Positions 1 through 27,300 of a stretch of DNA of 64,000 bases are shown here, piece after piece; positions within the stretch are counted from its first letter, which is position 1; the number at the start of each line of letters is the position of its first letter. Source of the stretch: Petrosia ficiformis (Eukaryota > Porifera > Demospongiae > Haplosclerida > Petrosiidae); NCBI GenBank assembly GCA_947044365.1, contig OX345642.1:3347598-3411597 (forward strand), in the 5' to 3' direction. The notes under the pieces were generated by a model, which ran no database searches, was not told where the DNA came from, and worked only from the letters and a program-made list of their open reading frames with translations. Both the position numbers and the translations under genes were made by a program.

Positions 1-260
1 GTGTTGTAGAAATTTGTGTTATATTAGGGTAACAATAATATCCACTTAGTTATTATGTATATGTCCCATAGTTTATCAAAGTTTTAGTTATACCTGTGTA
101 GTTAATTGGTTATAGTTAATTAATATTAGGCTTACTTGTGATTATTTCTTAACAAAGAAATGACAATTTTTGAAGTATTGACCAATTTTCATTTTAGTTA
201 GTTATAGCTATTGCAATACATGTCATGTATTTATAATTAAAAGTTACAATGCCTTAAAAG
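1..260 (+). repeat. Degenerate hAT-N1 MITE remnant
   Basis: The stretch repeats phrases of the hAT-N1 family seen intact at 13568-13847 and 58834-59127, such as TTAGTTATAGTTAATTAATATTAGGCTTAC and CATTTTAGTTAGTTATAGCTATTGCAATA. No terminal repeat is visible because the left end lies outside the window. Confidence 0.5.
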
Positions 261-2032
261 GAGATATGAAAATAGTCAGGAATTCTTATAACTAAATTCA
301 TTGGCTTCTAACTTTTTAATTATTAAGTGTTACTAAAAGCATGGCACTAGGATCAGGTTACTCACTGATTGCTTCACCCTTCTCTAGCACCTTCTTAGCT
401 ATCTGATAATTAACGTTGTTGTAGCTTCTTTTAATAATAGAAAACCAATATATATCCCATAATTTGTAAAGCAGGAGGAAATAGACAAATTATATCAAAA
501 CTGATAAGCTACTTTTTGTTATCTGAATTACCTCTTGAGAATATTGCCTCAGACTTGACTAATCTATTCTGAGAGTGTACTATAGATGTATCATCATACA
601 ATATTAATATAACACACCTCATGCTGAAATCTGTTACAACAAGATCAGATTAAAACTTTACTTGCAATTCGAAAACCTGGTTTGTCCATTGCAATGATAA
701 AAACTTCCCTACACATTGTGGGCTATATACCTCTTGTTAAGGGCTTACACAAGGGGTAGAATAATAAAGGACTTAAGTCAACTGTACACATTTGATGATG
801 TATCGTACAACATTAAGATTACAGGATGCTGTGCATGAAAATACCAAGCATAACATATTTTAAACTTCATGTCACAAATAAAGAAAAGGACGATAAATTT
901 TGGAATTATATCTGGAAAAACATGAGTACTGTTGCCTCCCTATTTGTTGTAGAGCAATCATCTTGTGATTTCTGATATTATTCAACAAAAGAGCTATAAC
1001 TATGTATTAGGGCTAGGACGAAAGTGGCAAAACAGCATTTGAAGGTTTGTCAGCAAAAATGAACGAATATTCGAATGTTTGCAAGTGTTTTTAACACTTT
1101 TTATCAATGTTGCTCTTACCTTGATTGCCTATATAATGCCTCCAAAACTGGATTATTGCTTTATAATAAGTACTAGTCATGTTCCTGTCGCTGTTTCTAC
1201 TTGGACTGGTAAACGCGAATATGTAGCGCCATACAGTATACTTCCTGCTCAAATATTACTTCCATTGATGCTAAAGATCAGATTAAAACTTCCTTTACAT
1301 GATTATTGATTTCCTTTGTACAGCCTGAAGCAGTAGTTACAGTGACATGCACTGTTGGTGAGACGAACACTGTCACTACCACATGTACTCAAATCTCATG
1401 TGATGATTTATTTGAATTTTAAATTAAAATAACTGCCAGCTTTTATATATTCATATTTTCATTTTACTCCTTTTATATATTATAGCAGTTGTATTTTATT
1501 CTTATTTCTTGTAAATACATGCAATCCATTATCAGCTATTATTTTAGTATCTGTATCAATGTGATATAAAATTAAGTGGACTAAAAATGGCATTTCTCAT
1601 ATGATTTCTTTAAAAAATTTTTTTGATACCCATAAGTATTGAGGAAATGTTTATTTAATTTCAAGAAAAGAATCAGATACTTGAAGGTAGTTGTAATATA
1701 GGATCAGTTATTAGTAAGTGTCTGCTGAAGTCAATATCAGTTTAGCAGAACTTTGGTAAAAATCTATATCGATACATCACTATTATCAGGAGCCAATGGG
1801 CTCTGCTACTAAACAGTTATTATAAAAGGTAAAATATTAATTAATATATACAAAAGAGTAGTAAGTTCAGTTGTTATACTATATAATTATGTAAGAAAGT
1901 ATAAATATAATTATATAATAACTACATGTATAATTTTATTAATTATTGCCTACAAAGTCAGAAAAATTAAATTGGTGGTAGCAAAAAGAAATATTAAGTA
2001 ATGTTTTTATATTTAATGTAATATTGTATAAT
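261..2032. other. Gene-poor AT-rich stretch
   Basis: No recognisable protein, RNA or repeat family is seen apart from the weak two-exon candidate at 1179-1422. The phrase GATCAGATTAAAACTT occurs twice (about 643 and 1277), so part of the stretch is duplicated. A minus-strand AATAAA (TTTATT at about 1933) lies some 100 bases beyond the stop of the chromodomain gene and could be its polyadenylation signal. Confidence 0.4.
1179..1422 (+). CDS. Possible two-exon small secreted peptide (weak)
   Basis: I do not recognise this. Exon 1 (1179-1208) would encode MFLSLFLLGL and end at a GTAAAC donor. Exon 2 (1324-1422) follows TTTCCTTTGTACAG in the same phase and encodes 32 residues with three cysteines before TAA. 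The model is 42 residues with a hydrophobic start like a signal peptide and a 115-bp intron. The exon 2 reading (threonine-rich, regularly spaced cysteines) looks less random than the surroundings. Against it: it is very short, part of the putative intron is a duplicated phrase, and no homolog is recognised. Exon 2 could instead be the last exon of a longer gene. Confidence 0.2.
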
Positions 2033-3640
2033 TTAAATCCCATTGGATTTGAAAGAAAAGTAGTCACTGTAGAAATATAATATACCAACTATAATTGCCA
2101 GTAATGCAAGACAAAAGAAAAGCTCTGCAAATCCTAGTTGTAACCATGTTGGGGGAGCGTCTATAGCTGGATCGGGTGGATTGACTTCTGCAGGTGGAAT
2201 AACTGGTGCAGTTAAGTCGACTGAGGGCATGGAATCTTCTTCGTTTATTGGAGTATCTGGTGCACGTGCTTTAGTAGAAATTCTTTTATGAAGCTGTCGT
2301 CGACTCAAGGATGTTTCAGTTTCATCGTCACTGGAGAAAATATTTGTTTCTTCAATTCTTTGAGAAAGAGTGCTATTTCTGAAGTAATATCGACCTGGAG
2401 TATAACCACGAGTACTCTTTACTGGCTTTTCACTCTGAGGTTCATTATGAGGCATTGCCCTCGACCTGGAGGGACTAAGAGTACGTAAATTTTTATGTAT
2501 AGCTTTTTTTGTGCGTTTGGGTGTTCCTTCATCATCACTGGAAAGAGCTGTTGATATCTCTTTTGGTGGAGTACAGTCCTAAAGGATAGTAATACATAAT
2601 TATACTAAGATGAAGTATTGAAGTGAATGAATGTATGTGATATAGAATTGTATATTGATTGAATCATTTTTCTCTATTGCATTTTGTCAAACTGGCTCAA
2701 ACATTTTTACATCTGCTTTTGTACTTGCAGTGGTTAATTGTGTTCCATTCTTATGCATATTTTTATTGTACCATTCATCTCTAAAAAGCCAATATATGGA
2801 GCATTATTGGAATAGCAGCTGGATCTTTAATTATAATTATATTGAAATAGAAGAGTGACAATACAAATATTATTAAATTCCAATAATTCTCTATTGGCTT
2901 AAAACATATAACAGTTTGAGTTCCAGGAAAATTTTCCTCAACCAACTTTCAGCAGCGTACTTAATATATAAGTATACAGTATGTTATAGCACACCTACGG
3001 AGTGACATATCAGATTTATAATTACAAGCTTGGCAGCTGTAGGACAAAGGGCAAGGCGATCATAAGTCTGTTATAGCATGAGTATAGTAGGCGTGTTATA
3101 CTGAATAAAGCCAAAACTACTTTAGCTATGTAGGCTAGCTTCTTCTAATGTTTCATACAGAGTTTGAACCAGCCGAGTGTTGTAGTATTTTAGTTTATGT
3201 CGCTGTGGTTGATGGCAGGTTTTACATCTAAATTATAAAACTTTACAGTTTTGTTGTATCGGGATATAATATATATATATATATATATAATTGCTAGATA
3301 CTTGTAATCTCAGAGAAAATTATGATTTGCTGTTACCATATATATATATATATATATATAAATTATATTGTATGTGCATAACTTATTTACTTTAGCTTTT
3401 TGGCTTTTCTTAAAATCATCGATAACAACCTGACAATCAACAAGAGCAGATTCTGGTTCCCAGGTATCATGACGATGATCATAACCTTTCCAATGAATTC
3501 TGTAAAGCACCTTTCCACTTTCTTGTTTACTGTCAACTACAGCATCAATCTAAAAAAACAGTGAGAACACGATAAATAAAATATAATGAATGTATACATA
3601 GTCTCATGATTATGTGTACTTATAATTGATAAAGAGACTG

Positions 3641-3707
<67 letters not shown>

Positions 3708-3801
3708 TATTATAATTATACATGAAACAGGTTTACAAACACAATAACTCACTTACCTCATAAAGTTCCTTTTTTCCCTGTTTGTGTTTTCTTCCCGCCA
3801 T
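2033..3801 (-). CDS. Chromodomain protein with C-terminal membrane anchor
   Basis: Three exons: 3757-3801, 3391-3549 and 2033-2578, all phase 0, giving 249 residues. The start is the only ATG before the chromodomain (MAGRKHKQGKKELYE). Residues 12-64 form an HP1/CDYL/MPP8-type chromodomain with the WKGY-x5-DTWEPE signature; the three methyl-lysine cage aromatics are present as Y14, W35 and Y38, so binding to trimethyl-lysine on histone H3 is expected. Residues 70-210 are a low-complexity, Ser/Pro/acid-rich linker with basic patches. Residues about 215-238 are a single hydrophobic helix (ELFFCLALLAIIVGILYFY) followed by an 11-residue tail, the layout of a tail-anchored membrane protein. There is no chromoshadow, CDYL enoyl-CoA hydratase or ankyrin domain. 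Role inferred: anchoring methylated chromatin to the nuclear envelope. It is divergent with DHX38. Confidence 0.85.
3640..3703. repeat. (AT)n microsatellite in chromodomain-gene intron 1
   Basis: About 32 uninterrupted AT dinucleotides. Shorter AT runs occur in intron 2 at about 3269-3289 and 3340-3360. Confidence 0.95.
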
Positions 3802-4034
3802 GTTAAAGCCTTTTTGCACCGGTAGCTCGTAGATACACGACAATACAAACTTGTTTTGTGGGAATATCGAATGTAACTAAAATTGTGCGACTTTGTGAAC
3901 GTTTCTATGGCGACCTTCTCTTTAATTTGAAATTCAAACAAGCAAATTCCCTCAGGGGTGGGATCACGTGACTTAACGTTGGGAGCACGTGGAAAGGGAG
4001 GGAATAACTGTAATTTTAAATCATATTCTCTGTG
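3802..4034. promoter_or_regulatory. Divergent promoter with paired CACGTG boxes
   Basis: The 233 bases between the start codons of the chromodomain gene (-) and DHX38 (+) are visibly richer in C, G and CpG than the flanks. CACGTG boxes lie at 3965-3970 (inside TCACGTGAC) and 3986-3991, 21 bases apart. No TATA box is evident. The bHLH/bZIP-type box is known for USF, MITF/TFE and Myc/Max families; its use here is inferred. Confidence 0.6.
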
Positions 4035-21166
<17,132 letters not shown>

Positions 21167-21825
21167 TCAAGCTAAATATAATGTTATTTCAAAAGTTAGT
21201 ACTTATTTTTTTACCACACACTTATTTCAAAGAAAAAATTTTAATTGACTAATACAACAAACTGGAGATGAGACTAAAAGTAACAAATCCATCATAATAT
21301 TATTAATTAAAATGAATATTTGATCTTATTTACATGTAATTACAATTATATAACATGTACAATAATCATTGTCTAACTTATTATATAAAACCATGATCGA
21401 TTTAGTAACCATTCTGGTGATTCATTTGCTGACAATGATTTATTTGGTAACTGTTCTGGTGTCAAAGGCAGATGTGGTCCAGATATCCATAGCCTTTTCA
21501 ATCTTGCAACAGACACATATTAGAAATTATTATAACCAAACCCACCTTGATCAAGCATTGCTTTGTGTGAGGTGTGGCTCAGCATCACAGATGCAACTGT
21601 GAATGCATGTTTTTTGCAACTTCCTGGAGCAATCTAACAGTCACCTCAACCTCGCTTACCAATTACTACAAGCACAGCATCCACTAAAGTCTGCAAGTGA
21701 AAGCTGTTCACTTATTCTCCCAACATCCCTTTCTCTCTCACTAGAACTAGCAAGAAAGCAAGTCTATACATCACACATACATCAACATGCAATTCTAATC
21801 ACCTTTTGCTTTTTTACAAGAATCA
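21167..21825. other. DHX38 3' flank, no gene seen
   Basis: AT-rich 3' untranslated and intergenic sequence. No clear AATAAA follows the stop closely. Short ORFs here have no recognisable domain. Confidence 0.4.
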
Positions 21826-23890
21826 TTCAAATTTGGATGATTAAATGTATCATCCAAATTTGGATGATTTTAAGAAATCGAAGAAATCATCCAAATTTGG
21901 AAGATTTTAATAATTTCAATAAATCATCCATTTTAAGAAATCGAAAAAATCATCCAAATTTGGATGATTTTAATAATTTCAATAAATCATCCAAATTTGG
22001 ATGATTTTAAGAAATCGAAGAAATCATCCAAATTTGGATGATTTTAGTAATTTCAATAAATCATCCAAATTTGGATGATTTTAAGAAATCGAAGAAATCA
22101 TCCAAATTTGGAAGATTTTAATAATTTCAATAAATCATCCAATTTTGGATGATTTTAAGAAATCGAAGAAATCATCCAATTTTGGATGATTTTAATAATT
22201 TCAATAAATCATCCAAATTTGGAAGATTTTAATAATTTCAATAAATCATCCAATTTTGGATGATTTTAAGAAATTGAAGAAATCATCCAATTTTGGAAGA
22301 TTTTAATAATTTCAATAAATCATCCAATTTTGGATGATTTTAATAATTTCAATAAATCATCCAATTTTGGATGATTTTAAGAAATCGAAGAAATCATCCA
22401 AATTTGGATGATTTTAATAATTTCAATAAATCATCCAAATTTGGAAGATTTTAATAATTTCAATAAATCATCCAATTTTGGATGATTTTAATAATTTCAA
22501 TAAATCATCCAAGATTTTAAGAAATGGAAGAAATCATCCAATTTTGGATGATTTTAATAATTTCAATAAATCATCCAAATTTGGATGATTTTAATAATTT
22601 CAATAAATCATCCAATTTTGGATGATTTTAAGAAATGGAAGAAATCATCCAAATTTGGATAATTTCAATAAATCATCCAATTTTGGATGATTTTAAGAAA
22701 TCGAAGAAATCATCCAATTTTGGATGATTTTAAGAAATCGAAGAAATTATCCAAATTTGGATGATTTTAATAATTTCAATAAATCATCCAATTTTGGATG
22801 ATTTTAATAATTTCAATAAATCATCCAATTTTGGATGATTTTAAGAAATGGAAGAAATCATCCAAATTTGGAAGATTTTAATAATTTCAATAAATCATCC
22901 AAATTTGGAAGATTTTAATAATTTTAATAAATCATCCAATTTTGGATGATTTTAAGAAATGGAAAAATTCATCCAAATTTGGAAGATTTTAATAATTTCA
23001 ATAAATCATCCAATTTTGGATGATTTTAAGAAATCGAAGAAATCATCCAAATTTGGATGATTTTAATAATTTCAATAAATCATCCAATTTTGGATGATTT
23101 TAATAATTTCAATAAATCATCCAATTTTGGATGATTTTAATAATTTCAATAAATCATCCAATTTTGGATGATTTTAATAATTTCAATAAATCATCCAATT
23201 TTGGATGATTTTAAGAAATTGAAGAAATCATGGAATTTTGGATGATTTTAAGAAATTGAAGAAATCATCCAATTTTGGATGATTTTAAGAAATCGAAGAA
23301 ATCATCCAATTTTGGATGATTTTAAGAAATCGAAGAAATTATCCAAATTTGGATGATTTTAATAATTTCAATAAATCATCCAATTTTGGATGATTTTAAT
23401 AATTTCAATAAATCATCCAATTTTGGATGATTTTAAGAAATGGAAGAAATCATCCAAATTTGGAAGATTTTAATAATTTCAATAAATCATCCAAATTTGG
23501 AAGATTTTAATAATTTTAATAAATCATCCAATTTTGGATGATTTTAAGAAATGGAAAAATTCATCCAAATTTGGAAGATTTTAATAATTTCAATAAATCA
23601 TCCAATTTTGGATGATTTTAAGAAATCGAAGAAATCATCCAAATTTGGATGATTTTAATAATTTCAATAAATCATCCAATTTTGGATGATTTTAATAATT
23701 TCAATAAATCATCCAATTTTGGATGATTTTAATAATTTCAATAAATCATCCAATTTTGGATGATTTTAAGAAATTGAAGAAATCATGGAATTTTGGATGA
23801 TTTTAAGAAATTGAAGAAATCATCCAATTTTGGATGATTTTAAGAAATCGAAGAAATCATCTAAATTTGGATGATTTCTTCAACTTATTA
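21826..23890. repeat. 37-bp palindromic satellite, about 2.06 kb
   Basis: About 55 units of 37 bp. Each has the palindrome ATCATCCAAATTTGGATGAT (or its AATTTT variant) and a 12-bp spacer of two kinds, AATAATTTCAAT or AAGAAATCGAAG. Diagnostic variants (ATTATCCAAATTTGG, ATCATGGAATTTTGG, AAATTCATCC) occur once at 22745-23280 and again about 555-592 bases later, so a block of some 15 units was duplicated. The ORF over the left end is repeat translation. Confidence 0.97.
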
Positions 23891-24333
23891 AATCATCCAA
23901 ATTCACGTAAGTTATAAAATCATTGATAATTTTAATAGGTTGAAATAATCATCGATATTTGTAGTCTGAAATAGACAGAGAGACTAGTGGGTTAATTTAA
24001 CTAATAATTTTGAGTTCTATGGTTATTCTCATAATTTTATTTGTGTCCCACTTTCCTTCAAATTTATAGTACCTAATACAGTTTCTGGTCAATAATTCCT
24101 GACTATAGAATCTCCTCCATCATCTGCATACCAATGTGGAGAGTTATAGACATAATTCTAAATAAAATTGAAGAATACCTGTTAACACTATACACACATG
24201 TAAACATATTTACAATAGAAAAAAATGTTCTACTTTACAATAATTATTATAATCACAGCATGAACAGAAAACAATAATCTAGTCTATAAAAAAAATCAAA
24301 AACAATTACGATGTCTTTCTTTTTATTGTTGGT
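23891..24333. other. TAT 3' flank
   Basis: AT-rich. TTTATT at 24322-24327 is AATAAA on the minus strand, only a few bases past the TAT stop, and is the likely polyadenylation signal. Confidence 0.5.
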
Positions 24334-27300
24334 CTATTGTTTGTAGTGTTGTTGACAAAACAGCACTATTCTCTGACAAGCCTCAGCTATCTTTTCTTTT
24401 GGCATAACAAGAACAACCCGGAAAAAATTTGTACATTCCATTGCCTAGGACATTGGAAATATCAATAGATATTAACATTATTATTAACATATTCAGTGGT
24501 AATTAATGAAATATATTTCTAATAATCCCTGAATGCAGAATCTTTACATACGACTTAAATAATTATATTACCAGGGGTGTGGAAACATGAGCCTATTATC
24601 AGATGCTGTGAGCTATTTTTTATCATTCTTATCATGCTTTGTATGTATTTTGTATACAGTTCAGTTTCAATTTACCAGACATTCACTAGACTATTCCCAT
24701 ACCACTGACTACTACTACCACAAAATATTCCAGTTGTTAAATGTATTTCTGATTACTGCACTGACCAGGGTAATTAGCATAATTATTTATTAGCTGCCAT
24801 ACGTTCTGATTACTGTAATAGTAGGTTATTACTTGTTATTATTTATTATTATCTGCATACAGTATCACTCAGAAAGTTGAAATGAAAAATTGGCAATGAT
24901 CAAATTATTTTTGAGTTATAATACAGTTTAATAGAGTGAAATACTTGTTTCCTGAGAGTAATAATACAAGTCGTGTAGGCCAGTATATCAAGTGGTAGAT
25001 TCATCAAACAGATACAGCTTAGAATTATTGCAAAATGCTAAGCAATATTAACACAATATCAGTTTTGTATTTAGAGATCACACGAATATCAAAAGTAAGC
25101 AGAGCTTTTTCTGAGTGGAGTTTTTGTGGTTTAAATGTTATCATCTTAAAATCTTACCCATCCAGGTAAACAAAAAACAGACTGTTCCAGTACAAGTTGC
25201 TTTGTGAAGTCGATATCATCTTTGAACTCAGGGAAATGGTCTATTTCTATAGCAACCATCATGTACATAGAACCAGCTGGCATTATAGGTTTTAGTCCTA
25301 TAGCAGACTGGAGCCCTGCATAAACTTCCTTGGCATTTTCCTGAAAAATAAAAGTGCTAATTATTGACATTACAAGGGAACATTAGTCTTACCTCAAATA
25401 CTGCCAAATTTCTTTGATGAAAATCATCTGGAGTATTAGTCAGTATATCAGCGATAGCAGCTTGTACAACAGTGGATGGACCAAGAAGCTTCATGGCTAC
25501 ATTAGAGAGACCTTCACGCAACTAGAGTAGTCATGAAAGAAATATATATAGCAAGTGTTGCATTTACCCAGTGTTCTGCCCACACTGGTCAGCACTGGTT
25601 GGGAATAACCACCTCTCAGATGAATCAACCACCTCTTAGATAAATTAACCACCTTTTAACCACCTCTCAGATAATACATATATAGGCTACTGAGACAGAA
25701 TTAACTATATACTGGATAAACAGCACTAAATTCATGTAAAATCCAACCACCACTCTAAATATCCTGGGCAGAACACTGTTTACCCTTGCATTCATATAAA
25801 TGCACATTATGTGGACACGTATTTATATAAAGAATGCTGCCTGGGTTCAGTTAAGAAATATATATATAGCATTATATGAATGTGCATTTATATGAATGCA
25901 AGGGTAAATGCAACCCTTGCTATATATATATTTCTTAATTGAACCCAGGCAGCATTCTTTATATAAATACTGTCCACATAATGTTGCATTTACCCTTGCA
26001 TTCATATAAATGCACATTATGTGGATACGTATTTATATAAATAATGCTGCCTGCCAGTGCCTGGGTTCAATTACAAAAATTCAATTACAATTACACTTTC
26101 AATTATAGCATTTCAGAGAATATCAGTTGAATTACAATTACAATTACAATTACATGGACAATTACAATTACTGAGTAATTTCATTGGCTTAAAATTATAA
26201 TTGAATTACTAAATACTAACTGTAACTATATGTAAATCAATCAGTATTACACCATTAAGTTCTGAAAAAGAGCATCACTTAAGAACACTCTGGTGGTCTA
26301 AATGTTGGTGCAACTGCAGTACCTCAATATGACTTATACTTAAATTACATTACACTTACAATTACTATTACAATTATATTGTTCTTAACTGACATATGTA
26401 TCAATTACATTACAATTACACAACTTTAGCTGTAACTTGTTAATTGAATTACAATTACAATTGTAATTGAACCCAGGTCTGGCTGGTACACACACACAGA
26501 CAGACACCAGACTTGGCACACACCTCATCATCAAAAGCACCAATAGGATCATGTATTAGTATCCATCCTATTCTCCAGCCAGGTATAAGATACCTTTTAG
26601 CTGTACCACCACATACCAATACAGGTACATTACTAGCTACTGCAGCAATGGAATGGAAAGTGTGTCCCGAGAATACCATATCAGCATATATTTCATCGCT
26701 GATTATTGGTAGATAATGCTTTGCAGCGACTGAATGAGGAAGAAAGAGTAACAAACATTCAAAGATAAAGACACTATTCTGTTATATCAAAGTACATACA
26801 TGTACATGTAACAAAGGGATAGAGGACTACCAAGGGGGCAAATTTTACATGTACATGTATCTAGAGTAGAACTGAGGGAATTAACTTGATTTGGTATACA
26901 CGAAAATGCAATAACGGACAAAATTATAAAAATGGCAATAATGTGTTTCATATTGTTATTGCACTAGGTTAAGGGTGGAGGAGTACATTAGTGGTGCATC
27001 ATACTGTTATTGCATTAGGATAAATATTAAATATTAAGGGTGGAGGAGTACATTAGTGGTGCATCATACTGTTATTGCATTAGGATAAATATTAAATATT
27101 AAGGGTGGAGGAGTACATTAGTGGTGTAACATACTGCATTAGGATAAATATTAAATATTAAGGGTGGAGGAGTACATTAGTGGTGCATCATACTGTTATT
27201 GCATTAGGATAAATATTAAATATTAAGGGTGGAGGAGTATATTAGTGGTCCATTAATTTAATGCACCACTAATGTACTCCTCCACCCTTAATATTTATCC

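Noticed and set aside
2655..2858. Hydrophobic 67-codon plus-strand ORF in the chromodomain gene intron
   Set aside because: AT-rich sequence gives hydrophobic readings by chance; no donor/acceptor partner or family match.
21603..22004. 133-codon ORF before the satellite
   Set aside because: Its second half is satellite translation (repeated NHPNLDDFNNFN); the first half has no recognisable domain and no splice support.
21826..23890. CRISPR-like array
   Set aside because: Spacers are only two recurring sequences rather than unique ones, repeats are palindromic satellite units, and the locus is eukaryotic.
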